Below are positions 8,267 through 17,000 of a stretch of 29,566 nucleotides of DNA, piece by piece. The notes under the pieces were generated by a model. The model was not told where the DNA came from and did not search any database. It was given only the letters and a program-made list of their open reading frames with translations. The number at the start of each line of letters is the position of its first letter. The stretch's first letter is position 1. Made by a program: the position numbers and the translations under genes. Source of the stretch: CAYSPT01 sp964432985 (GTDB lineage Bacteria > Muiribacteriota > CAYSPT01); contig CAYSPT010000061.1 of assembly GCA_964432985.1 (NCBI GenBank), forward strand, positions 1-29,566, given 5' to 3'.

Positions 8267-9946
8267 TCAGTTGACTGTCCTGATCTCGAAGGCCTCCCGG
8301 CCGCCCTCCGTATCCATGAATATCCTCTCGTTTGCATCAAGCTTGATGACGTAGAGCGTGGGATATTCATTCAGCTTATGGATTCCGAAAGCGGTGAACG
8401 GCAGCCCGCTTTTGCCCGACTGCAGTCTCCCGTTCAAGAAGAAGTGACGGTTTGCCGGCACCTGGAAGAGTGACCTTCCAAACAGGGTGAGGCTGTATTT
8501 AGACGAGTTCAGCCGGCCTTCAAGCAGCCTGGTTTTATATTGCGGGGGCGCTTTGTCCGGATTCATGGAGCTGGCAAACATGGCCATGTAGAGAGGCTTG
8601 TCGTAGGGCAGCGCGCTCATGCCTTTCTCGTCGGTTTGAGTCTGGTTCAGGTTGATCACTTGTTTACCGGGGTTGTAGTATTCAACGATTGTACCGTAGT
8701 TCCATAGCATGTTTTGCATCATCAGTATGCTTGCACTGCCCGCGTCCTCCTTCCGTATGACGTCCTTAATCCCGGCGAATGCGGTGTATCCGTACTTGTT
8801 ACCGCACAGCACCAGGCCCGAATAGAACATTCCGGACAGGACGAGCACGGCCAACAGGGCGACTCTTGGCCTGCCTTTCAGTTCCATGCCGATCATCCTG
8901 CCGACCAGAAGGCTGATGAACGGGAAGGCGGGCAGCAGATAGTAGCTGTGCTTGTTGTAGAAGAGGAAGATCCCCGAGAAGACTGCTGTGAATACGAGCA
9001 CCAGCTTGTCCTGGGTGGACCTGCTCCTCATCGGGAAGTATAAGGAGACCAGGGATGCTACCGCCAGAAGCGGCGAGTAAGCCCAGAACCACTCCCGGAC
9101 GAGTAACTTCACCCCTTTCGACCCACCCTCTGCGGAGTACGCCAGCGCAAACCTGCCGAGCTGTTCTTTTAAAAAATCCTCAGAGGATTCAAGTAACATG
9201 TATATCAGGTACGGTGAGAGGACCGCCAGCATTGAGGCGAGAAACAGCATGTGCTCCCGCCTGATCCAGCGCAGCTTCCTTTTTACCACCGTCTCCCATA
9301 CGGCCAGCGCGAAGAGGACGAGAACGGCGGTTTGTTTCGCAAGCAGTGACAGGCCGAGCAGAGCGCCGCTGGCTATCATGTATTTGACTGCCGTGCCCCT
9401 GGACGTGCCTTCCTTCCCGGACTTGACGTAGAGGTAGAGGGAGACCAGTATCAGTGCAGTGCAAACCATGTCTGTCTGGAAGTTTCTGCCAACCACGATG
9501 AACATCGGTGTGAACGCCATCACCGCGGCAGATGCCAACCCAACACGGGGAGTATAGAGCTCTCTGCCCAGGAGGAATATGAATAGTATGGCGATGGCGG
9601 AGAATGCTATGATGACGATTCTCGCCGAGCATTCGCTGACTCCGAAAATTTTAAACGATACGGCATGCAGATAGGACAACAGCGGGGGCAGGCCAAAGAT
9701 TTTGGACCCGTCCCGCATCCGGGGATAAGAGAGCAGATCTTCGACCAGGCTTTCGCCAAGCATCGCGTAGTGCGCTTCGTTGTAGGCGTGGAATCCGCCG
9801 AAAGGTTCGCTGATTTTGTACGACTGGATGGCGATGCACAGCAGTATGATACCCGTCAGGAGGGCGTACTGCTGCCGCTTACTCATGAGCTTCGGCTTTG
9901 GCAGCTTTTTGGGCTTTGCTTTCCGGCTGCGTTTCCGGCCTGACAT
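8267..9946 (-). CDS. GT39/ArnT-like polytopic membrane glycosyltransferase
   Basis: This is an inner-membrane glycosyltransferase of the dolichyl-phosphate-mannose/PMT_2 (GT39, ArnT-like) superfamily, about 559 residues. Such enzymes move a sugar from a polyprenyl-phosphate carrier onto lipid or protein on the outer face of the membrane. I chose ATG 9946 (preceded by GGAGGTAGGG) over the in-frame start 12 codons upstream. A very basic N-terminal tail (RKRSRKAKPKK) precedes about ten to twelve TM segments and a soluble C-terminal domain of about 150 residues. The first periplasmic loop has the family-position motif HAYNEAHYAM, where most relatives have Asp-Glu; here Asn-Glu is seen. The later stretch GRNFQTDMVCTALILVSLYLYV matches the conserved second-loop region. 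The acceptor is unknown. Confidence 0.8.
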   Translation of the reverse strand: MSGRKRSRKAKPKKLPKPKLMSKRQQYALLTGIILLCIAIQSYKISEPFGGFHAYNEAHYAMLGESLVEDLLSYPRMRDGSKIFGLPPLLSYLHAVSFKIFGVSECSARIVIIAFSAIAILFIFLLGRELYTPRVGLASAAVMAFTPMFIVVGRNFQTDMVCTALILVSLYLYVKSGKEGTSRGTAVKYMIASGALLGLSLLAKQTAVLVLFALAVWETVVKRKLRWIRREHMLFLASMLAVLSPYLIYMLLESSEDFLKEQLGRFALAYSAEGGSKGVKLLVREWFWAYSPLLAVASLVSLYFPMRSRSTQDKLVLVFTAVFSGIFLFYNKHSYYLLPAFPFISLLVGRMIGMELKGRPRVALLAVLVLSGMFYSGLVLCGNKYGYTAFAGIKDVIRKEDAGSASILMMQNMLWNYGTIVEYYNPGKQVINLNQTQTDEKGMSALPYDKPLYMAMFASSMNPDKAPPQYKTRLLEGRLNSSKYSLTLFGRSLFQVPANRHFFLNGRLQSGKSGLPFTAFGIHKLNEYPTLYVIKLDANERIFMDTEGGREAFEIRTVN

Positions 9947-10028
9947 ATCTACCCTACCTCCGCCTCCCGCCGTGTTCCACAATGCGGCAGATGAGACACG
10001 TTACTGAATTTCTTACAACCATCCAGAG

Positions 10029-10727
10029 TCAACCTAACGAGAAAATCGAGGCCCAGCGCTCGTACTCCGTGGCTATCGGCAATCCCCGCCCCTTGAGGAT
10101 GGCCATGATGCTCTCCTGGTTGAACCGGATGTAGGGGTTGACCTTGAACTCGTCTTCCAGGGTGGAACGCACGTGTCCCGGGTCGTAGGAAGCCAGAAAT
10201 GAATCGAGGTCCTTGTTTGCCGGCTCCATCCGGCGGGTCACGGCCAATGAGCCGTGCACGTAGTCGTGTCCGGCGTAGATGACAGTGTTCACCGGGTACG
10301 AGGTCAGCAGCTTGATGGAGCGGTAGAACGCTTCCAGGTCCCCGCTGAAGCAGTTGCCCACGGTGCCGTTGAACAGGGTGTCGCCGGTGATCAGGGCGTC
10401 TCCGGTGTCAAAGGAAACGGAGTCGCGGGAGTGACCCGGCGTTTCCAGCACCTTCATCGGCTCGCCATCGATATCCACCGCGCCGGCGTCCAGAAGAGCC
10501 TGGCGGTCCAGGTACTTGGCCCCGGTGGCGGCCAGCAGTTCCCGGTTGCCCACGGTGTGATCGGCGTGGCCATGGGTGTTGATCACATGCACCAGCCGCA
10601 GGTCGTTGGCGGCGCTGAAGCTGCGGATAGCCCGCACCGCGCCTCCATCGACGGCTACCGCAGAGCGGCTGCCGTACACCAGGTAGGCCAGGTTGTCGGC
10701 CGAGTACCGGAACTGTTTTATTTTCAT
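10029..10727 (-). CDS. Metallo-beta-lactamase-fold hydrolase, glyoxalase II-like
   Basis: This is a cytoplasmic binuclear metal hydrolase of 232 residues. The metal ligands are complete: THGHADH (His52, His54, Asp56, His57), His99 in TPGHS, Asp116 in TGDTLF and His154 in YAGHDY. The C-terminal helices with NPYIRFN resemble the substrate-binding end of hydroxyacylglutathione hydrolases, so thioester hydrolysis is likely; glutathione specificity is not established. ATG 10727 is chosen because the frame continues upstream only through low-complexity Gly/Thr/Arg/Asp-rich sequence (to 10826) that does not look like protein of this family. The gene follows the BI-1-like gene in the same direction, about 100 bp downstream. 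Confidence 0.85.
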   Translation of the reverse strand: MKIKQFRYSADNLAYLVYGSRSAVAVDGGAVRAIRSFSAANDLRLVHVINTHGHADHTVGNRELLAATGAKYLDRQALLDAGAVDIDGEPMKVLETPGHSRDSVSFDTGDALITGDTLFNGTVGNCFSGDLEAFYRSIKLLTSYPVNTVIYAGHDYVHGSLAVTRRMEPANKDLDSFLASYDPGHVRSTLEDEFKVNPYIRFNQESIMAILKGRGLPIATEYERWASIFSLG

Positions 10728-10764
10728 GTACGTCCCCACTCCATCTCTGTCTTTGTCTTCCGTC

Positions 10765-10786
10765 CCGGACCCGGTTCTGGGTCCGG
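10765..10786 (-). other. Intercistronic hairpin between the BI-1-like and MBL-fold genes
   Basis: There is a perfect 8-bp inverted repeat, CCGGACCC/GGGTCCGG, with a 6-nt loop, in GC-rich low-complexity sequence between two co-directional minus-strand genes. No U tract follows on the minus strand, so it is not a standard intrinsic terminator. It could stabilise or separate the two messages. Confidence 0.5.
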
Positions 10787-10827
10787 CCCCGGGCTCAGTC
10801 CCTGCTGTCCTTGACTCAGTTCCCACC

Positions 10828-11571
10828 TCAGTCCCGGCTATGCAGCTTGGCCAACAGGCGCAGGATCTCCAGGTACAGCCAGATAAGGGTCATCATCAGC
10901 CCGAAGGCGGCGTACCACTCCATGTACTTCGGGGCGCCCATTCTGGAGCCCTGCTCGATAAAGCTGAAGTCGAGCACCAGGTTCAATGCGGCGATGGTCA
11001 CCACCACCAGGCTGAAGCCGATACCGATGGGGCCGCTGCCGTGGATGTAGGGTATCCCCACCCCGAACAATCCCAGCACTATGGTGGCCAGGTACACCAG
11101 GGCGATGGCGCCGGTGGCGGCCACCACCCCGAGCATGAATTTCTTCGTCGGTTTAATCAGGCCGCTCCGGTAAGCGAACAGCATACAGAACAGCGTGCCG
11201 AAGGTCAGCGCCACGGCCTGGATGACGATCCCCGGGTACCGTAACTCGAACATCCCGGAGATGCCGCCCAGGGCCAGCCCTTCCGCCAGGGCGTACAGAG
11301 GCGCCGTCACCGGGGCGGCGGTCTTCTTGAAAATGGTGATCAACGCCAGTACCGCTCCGGCGATGAGCCCGATCATCATCAGCATGTTGACCATGGCAAA
11401 CTGCCGCTCCATGAAGGTCTTCCAGGTGAAAATGGCGGTGCCCAGCACGCACAGAAGCAGGATGAGCGTGCGGTTCACCGTCCCCTCGATGGTCATCATG
11501 TCCGCCCGGCCGGTTACCCCCGCCAGGCCCCTGAACGTGTTCTGTCGCAGAGCGGGATTGGCTGTTCTCAT
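10828..11571 (-). CDS. Bax inhibitor-1/YccA-like integral membrane protein
   Basis: This is a 247-residue polytopic inner-membrane protein with about seven TM segments spread from residue 35 to the C-terminus. It begins MRTANPALRQNTF, a start characteristic of the bacterial Bax1-I-like (YccA/BI-1-related) family, and the last helices (GMMTLIWLYLEILRLL-type segment) match the family end. The start ATG 11571 has AAGGAGCG about 7 nt upstream. Family members are linked to ion/calcium leak or membrane-protein quality control in other bacteria; the role here is unknown. It is divergently arranged with the ATPase gene at 11759. Confidence 0.8.
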   Translation of the reverse strand: MRTANPALRQNTFRGLAGVTGRADMMTIEGTVNRTLILLLCVLGTAIFTWKTFMERQFAMVNMLMMIGLIAGAVLALITIFKKTAAPVTAPLYALAEGLALGGISGMFELRYPGIVIQAVALTFGTLFCMLFAYRSGLIKPTKKFMLGVVAATGAIALVYLATIVLGLFGVGIPYIHGSGPIGIGFSLVVVTIAALNLVLDFSFIEQGSRMGAPKYMEWYAAFGLMMTLIWLYLEILRLLAKLHSRD

Positions 11572-11723
11572 GTATATCGCTCCTTATTGTTTTTGTTTGG
11601 ACGTGCTGTTACCGAAATACACCCACATGAATGTAACCACATGTGCCGGATATATCACATTGTTGAAGCGTGCACGATTGTACCTGTTTCGTTCCCGCAG
11701 CACAACCTGGTCCGCAAAGAGTC

Positions 11724-11752
11724 TTGCAATATTGTAAATTGAATGATATACT
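11724..11752 (+). promoter_or_regulatory. Sigma70-type promoter for a leaderless ATPase transcript
   Basis: TTGCAA (11724-11729), a 17-nt spacer, and TATACT (11747-11752) form a reasonable -35/-10 pair. The expected transcription start is at about 11759, which is the A of the ATG. There is no Shine-Dalgarno sequence before the ATG, which fits a leaderless mRNA. Confidence 0.5.
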
Positions 11753-11758
11753 TTCAAT

Positions 11759-12928
11759 ATGCAAGATTATATTATAAGGAAAACACAAGCAATTATCAAA
11801 GAAATCCTGCAGGACTTTCCGGTGGTAGCTTTGCTGGGACCACGTCAATGCGGGAAATCGACATTGGCCAGGCATATTTTAACACCATTGACTGAAACTG
11901 TTTATCTCGACCTGGAGCGTCCTTCGGACCTCAGGAAACTGGACGATCCCGAACTTTTTTTGGAGCATCATACCGGCGATCTCGTTTGTCTCGACGAAAT
12001 TCAGCGTAAACCGGATCTCTTCCCGGTCTTGAGAAGCATCGTTGACGATCGCAGGAGAAACGGTCAGTTTCTTATTCTCGGATCAGCCTCACGTGATCTC
12101 ATAAAGCAAAGCTCGGAATCTTTAGCCGGAAGAATTTGTTTCATCGAACTATCCCCGTTTACCATGTTGGAACTGCTTCCCAACCGCGATGATGTCGGTT
12201 ATCTGTCCAAAACACTATGGTCCAGGGGAGGATTCCCGAGAAGCTATCTAGCCAGAAACGATGCCGTCAGCTACCGGTGGAGGGAGAGCTTTATCCGCAC
12301 CTACCTGGAACGAGATATCCCCCAACTCGGTTTCAACATCCCGGCCATTACCCTCAGGCGATTGTGGACCATGTTGGCACACAATCACGGACAGATTTTC
12401 AACGCTTCGAGAATCGGAGAAGCCCTTGGGCTAAGCCATACGACCGTCCGTAAATATCTCGATCTTCTTTCCCAAACATTCATGGTCCGGGTGCTCCAAC
12501 CGATTCGGCAAAACATCGGGAAACGCATCATCAAGTCACCGAAGGTGTATGTCAGAGATTCGGGTATCCTGCACGCTCTCCTCGACCTGGAGACACTGGA
12601 TGACCTCTTCGGACATCCCGCGTGCGGAGTGTCATGGGAGGGCTTCGTGATCGAAAATATCCTGGCCTCGTTCCCGGGATGGAACCCATACTTCTACCGG
12701 ACATCATACGGGACCGAGTTGGATCTGGTGCTGGAAAAAGGAAACAAACGTATCGCCGTCGAATGCAAGAAATCTACCGCTCCCCGGGTGCACCGCGGTT
12801 TCTGGACCTCCTTGAATGACCTTCACATCGACGAAGCCTGGATTATCGCCCCGGTCAAAGAAACCTATCCTGTTGGAGATAATGTACATGTCTGCTCTCT
12901 CCATGATTTCCTTACCGGCCACGATTGA
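11759..12928 (+). CDS. AAA-family ATPase with DUF4143 C-terminal domain
   Basis: This 389-residue protein belongs to the abundant, poorly understood AAA_14/DUF4143 family. The N-terminal ATPase domain has Walker A GPRQCGKST (27-35), Walker B LVCLDEIQ (75-82) and sensor-like LILGSAS. A helix-turn-helix-like segment (IGEALGLSHTTVRKYLDLL) lies in the middle. The C-terminal DUF4143 part has ELDLVLE...IAVECKKS, the D...ExK arrangement of PD-(D/E)XK-fold nucleases. The start is fixed by the family-typical distance to Walker A. The sequence is visibly less GC-rich than its neighbours and the codon choice differs, suggesting acquisition by transfer. No toxin or antitoxin partner is adjacent. Cellular function is unknown. 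Confidence 0.88.
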   Translation: MQDYIIRKTQAIIKEILQDFPVVALLGPRQCGKSTLARHILTPLTETVYLDLERPSDLRKLDDPELFLEHHTGDLVCLDEIQRKPDLFPVLRSIVDDRRRNGQFLILGSASRDLIKQSSESLAGRICFIELSPFTMLELLPNRDDVGYLSKTLWSRGGFPRSYLARNDAVSYRWRESFIRTYLERDIPQLGFNIPAITLRRLWTMLAHNHGQIFNASRIGEALGLSHTTVRKYLDLLSQTFMVRVLQPIRQNIGKRIIKSPKVYVRDSGILHALLDLETLDDLFGHPACGVSWEGFVIENILASFPGWNPYFYRTSYGTELDLVLEKGNKRIAVECKKSTAPRVHRGFWTSLNDLHIDEAWIIAPVKETYPVGDNVHVCSLHDFLTGHD

Positions 12929-12979
12929 CGATAGTTTTGATGACCATTATCATAACGGCGCAGAAAGGAGCGCGACACG

Positions 12980-13975
12980 ATGATAATCGAAAACGAAGAC
13001 ACGACCGGTTCCCGGATCAACGATTACCTGAACCGCCTGGTGGACCACCGCGAGTTCAGCGGCACGGTGCTCATCGCCCGCCCCGGCGGGATGCAGGTGA
13101 AAAAAGGCTACGGGATGGCCGACTATGAGCACGAGGTGTCCAACCGGCCCAACACGCTGTTCAGGATAGCCTCGCTGACCAAACCGTTTACCGCCACCGC
13201 TGTCATGCTGCTCAAGGAGCAGGGAGCGCTGAAACTGACCGACCGGGTCAGCCGGTTTCTCCCCGACTATCGGGAGGGGAAACGCTTCACCGTCCGCCAC
13301 CTGCTGAACCACACCGCCGGGGTGCCCAACATCTCCGATTCGGCGGATTACCAGATCCTGCTGAAACTGCCCTGCTCACGGGAGCGGCTCATCGAGCGCA
13401 TCACCGAGCGGGAGCTGGATTTCGAGCCGGGCGAGCAGTACAACTACAGCAACTCCGGCTACATCCTGCTGGGGCACATCATTGAACTGGTGTCTAAACA
13501 AACATTCGGCCACTTCCTGTGGAAGAACATCTTCGAACCGCTGCAGATGATGAGCACCCGCCTGGACTACGCCCACGATGTCCTGCCGCACCGCGCTTCG
13601 GGGTACTGGCTTCAGGACGGGCGCCTGGTCAACGCTGATTACATGAACATGGAATACTCTCTCAGCTCCGGCGGCCTGGTATCCACCGTGGAGGACCTGT
13701 TCCGCTGGGACCGGGCCCTGTACACCGACCGTATCCTGGAGTCGTCGGTACTGGAGAAGATGTTCACCCCCGGACTTGGCGACTACGGCCTGGGGTGGGC
13801 GTCCTACGAAGTTTTCGGACGCCGGGTGGCGGCCCACAGCGGCGGGCTCAACGGCTTCGCCAGCCACATGGCCCGTTTCGTGGACGACGGGGTGTGCATC
13901 ATCATCCTGAGTAACTTCCAGCACGCGGAGATCAACCGCATCGGCTACGACCTGGCGGCAATCCTGTTCAGCTGA
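12980..13975 (+). CDS. Class C beta-lactamase-fold serine hydrolase
   Basis: This is a 331-residue member of the beta-lactamase/penicillin-binding-protein-like serine hydrolase family (Pfam Beta-lactamase type). The catalytic motifs are intact: SLTK (Ser65-Lys68), YSN (156-158, in NYSNSGYILLG) and HSG (286-288). The start ATG 12980 has AAGGAG about 9 nt upstream. No signal peptide is visible, so it is probably cytoplasmic. That argues against a role as a periplasmic antibiotic-hydrolysing enzyme and favours an esterase, transacylase or peptidase activity. It starts 51 bp after the DUF4143 ATPase but has its own strong ribosome-binding site and GC-rich codons like the rest of the window. Confidence 0.88.
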   Translation: MIIENEDTTGSRINDYLNRLVDHREFSGTVLIARPGGMQVKKGYGMADYEHEVSNRPNTLFRIASLTKPFTATAVMLLKEQGALKLTDRVSRFLPDYREGKRFTVRHLLNHTAGVPNISDSADYQILLKLPCSRERLIERITERELDFEPGEQYNYSNSGYILLGHIIELVSKQTFGHFLWKNIFEPLQMMSTRLDYAHDVLPHRASGYWLQDGRLVNADYMNMEYSLSSGGLVSTVEDLFRWDRALYTDRILESSVLEKMFTPGLGDYGLGWASYEVFGRRVAAHSGGLNGFASHMARFVDDGVCIIILSNFQHAEINRIGYDLAAILFS

Positions 13976-14029
13976 AGCTGTATCGGCCAGGATCAATACA
14001 AGGTGACGGGCAACACCATGTCCGGAACG

Positions 14030-17000
14030 TCACTGCCCCGACTTCAGCGCGCCGTCGAACTTCCAGAGCTTCACCGTCTCGTCCTTGCTGCCGCTGACCA
14101 GCATAGTGCCGTCGGGGCTGAACGACAGCGCGGTTACCTCGCCGTCATGCTCGCTGAAGGTGATGATGTGCTTGCGGGTTCGGACATCCCAGAGCTTGAC
14201 GGTCCGGTCCCCGGCTCCGGAGGCCAGGATGCGGCCGTCGGGGCTGAAGACGACGGTGTTGACATTGCCCTTGTGGGCATTCTTGTTGTAGGTTCCCGTC
14301 GCCCCGGACAAACCCATTACCGCCAGGCAAACGGCCCGGTCCCCTTCCATCTTCCAGAGCTTCAGGGTGTTGTCCCACCCGGCGGTGGCCAACAGTGTTC
14401 CATCGGGACTGAACGATAACGATTTAATGGGGGCCTGGTGAGCCTGATCAATGGCCAACAGATTCTTATCCAGCATGTTCCAGAGATATAGTTTATGTCC
14501 CTTGTCCCCGGCGGCCAGAAGACGTCCGTCGGGGCTGAAATCCAGGCTTTGCAGGAGGAATTCGTGACCCTCGAACGTATCGACCAGCTGCTTTGTTTCC
14601 AGGTTCCACAGTTTGATCGTTCTGTCTTCATGCCCCGAAGCGAGGATAGTTCCTTCGGGGCTGAAAGTCAGGGCGTGAACCTCGTTGGTCTTTGTATCCT
14701 GCCCCAGGGAAGCCAGGACTTTCAGGAACATATCCTCGCCAAACGTGGCGTCCAGGCTTTGCTGATCGACATCCCACAGGCAGATAAGGCCGTCCAGGCC
14801 CCCCGAGGCCAGCCATCGCCCGTCGGGGCTGAAACGAAGGGCGGCAATCCTGTTGGTATGCCCCGCCAGCATACCGGTCTCAACGCCCGTATCCGGGTCC
14901 CACAAGGTGACGACGGCATCCTCGTAAGCCGACGCCAGGATACGGTCGTCGGGACTGAAATCCACCGCGGTCACCATCCCCGACAGGAGCTTCTTTCCGG
15001 TAGACATGGACATGGTAACAAGCCCGCCGCGGGCAGTCATGTCCCAGAACCGGAAAACCTTATCCCCCCCGGCGGAAGCCAGGATACGACCGTCGGGACT
15101 GAAATCCAGCGTGTGCACCATACCCCTATGCCCCGTGAGCAGGGCCACAGCCGAGCCCGTTTCAACGTCCCACAGCCTGACCGTCTCATCCCAGCTGGCT
15201 GAAGCCAGCAGCCGTCCGTCGGGGCTGAAAGACAGGGCCTGGACATTTTCACCATGCTCCCTGATGGTGGTGGTTTCGGTGAATTGTTGGGAATCTCCTG
15301 TTCGTTTCCACAGCTTGATACAGCAGTCCCTGCTCCCGGAAGCCAGCAGCGTACCATCACTGTTGAATACCACTGATGAAACATCATTTTCATGCCCTGA
15401 CAGGGTGGCGATTATTTTCTTTTCGGCCATGTTCCACAACCTGACAGTGCGGTCTTTGCACCCGACGGCCAGCAGTCGGTCATCGGGGCTGAAAGCCAGG
15501 GCTTTGACTCCCTGGGGAATCCAGGGCGTTTTTGGCACCCGGAATGTTTCAGACTCAATCCATGACAACGTTTCGTCTTTTGTCCAGAGCTTGACATGCC
15601 CTTTTTCATCTCCGGTGGCCATGGTGGCACCGGTGGAATCGAAGACCAGATTGTTGATAGCGAAGTCATGGCCGGTCAGGACGGCAATCTCATTCATTTG
15701 CTCCGTATTCCAGATCCTGACGGTTTTATCCTGGCTGACGGACCCGAGCTGGGTACCGGCAGGGCTGAAGGCCAGGCAGTTGATGTTCTTCCGGTGGCCA
15801 TAGAGACCGCCGAGGAGAGCCCGCGTCTTCACATCCCAGAGAAAGATCGTGTTTTTCAAACCTCCCTGGTGGGACATCCCGGTTGAGGCCAGCAGCCGCC
15901 CGTCCGGGCTGAAAACCACCGACTTGACATACGTCTCGTGCGAAGGAGAGGTGAAGGTGTTCTTTCTGAAACCACCGTGACAGTTCCAGGCCTTCCAGAG
16001 GTGGAGGTCCATGTAGGCGAAATCGACATCGGAATAGAGACCGGGATTATCCTGTATCTCATCGATTATCTGTTCATAATGGTAAACAGCCTTGACATGG
16101 TTCCTGGTCTCCATCTCCAGCTCAGCCTGCCGCATCCGGTTCCTGATGAGCTCCATCCGGGCTTCACGTTCAGAAGCGGAGATACGGATATAGGAGACGG
16201 CGAAGGAAACGGCCAGGATCAGGATTACCACCAGGGAAGCGGCGGATAGCACCCGGTTGCGGCCCACCCACTTGGCAAATAACTGCCAGGGATTGTACTC
16301 CAGGGCGACGATGGGCCGGCCCGATAGGTAGAGTTCGATGTCCTGCCTGAGTTCTTTAACGCCGGGATACCGCTGGCCCTTGTCCTTTTCCAGGCACTTC
16401 ATCACCACCGCATCCAACTCTGGGGGGATCAACCGCCCGGTAGCCCGCCGCGACGGCGGGAGGGGAGGTTCCGCACGGACCCGGTCGATGATCTCCCATG
16501 GATTGGTGCCGGTAAACGGTTGTTCCAGCGTGAGCAGCTCGTAAAGCAGGGCACCCAGGGAGTAGATGTCCGAGCGCTCGTCCATTTCCTCCACGATTCC
16601 CCGGGCCTGCTCCGGGGGCATGTAGGCCGGGGTTCCGATCACCGCACCGGCCATGGTTTTCATGGTATCGCCGCTGTTTGTCCGGTCGGTGACAACCAGG
16701 CCATCCCGCCGGTCGTCCTCCCGTCCGACGATCCGGGCCAGGCCCCAATCCATAACGTAGACCTCACCGTAATCACCCACCATGATATTGTCCGGTTTCA
16801 GATCCCGGTGGATGACGCCCCGGGAGTGGGCGAACGCTATCCCGTCGCAGATTTTCAGGAAGATGGTGAGTATCTCCGGGTGACGGTGCAGTCCCCGGTC
16901 GGCTACTTCTTCCCTGGCGCTCATGACCAGGTCGGCCAGAGAGCTACCACGCACCATCTTCATGGTGAAGTAGACCCGGCCCTCCCGGTCCATCCCCAAC

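Noticed and set aside
10728..10826. N-terminal extension of the MBL-fold hydrolase
   Set aside because: The 33 upstream codons are low-complexity and contain a hairpin. The family-typical start and metal-site spacing fit the ATG at 10727.
11759..12928. Toxin-antitoxin or defence module around the DUF4143 ATPase
   Set aside because: No small partner gene, nuclease, methylase or other defence gene lies beside it. The flanking genes are a membrane protein and a serine hydrolase with unrelated composition.
12925..13128. 67-codon frame overlapping the DUF4143 stop and the serine hydrolase start
   Set aside because: It is mostly out of frame with the well-supported serine hydrolase, which has its own ribosome-binding site. 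There are no family features.
12980..13975. Antibiotic-resistance beta-lactamase
   Set aside because: The SxxK, YxN and HxG motifs define the broad serine hydrolase family. The lack of a signal peptide argues against a secreted resistance enzyme.
14495..15202. Long open frame antisense to the WD40 region
   Set aside because: It lies wholly opposite the WD40 repeats of the kinase gene. Its openness comes from the repetitive GC-rich codons of that gene; it has no family features and no convincing ribosome-binding site.
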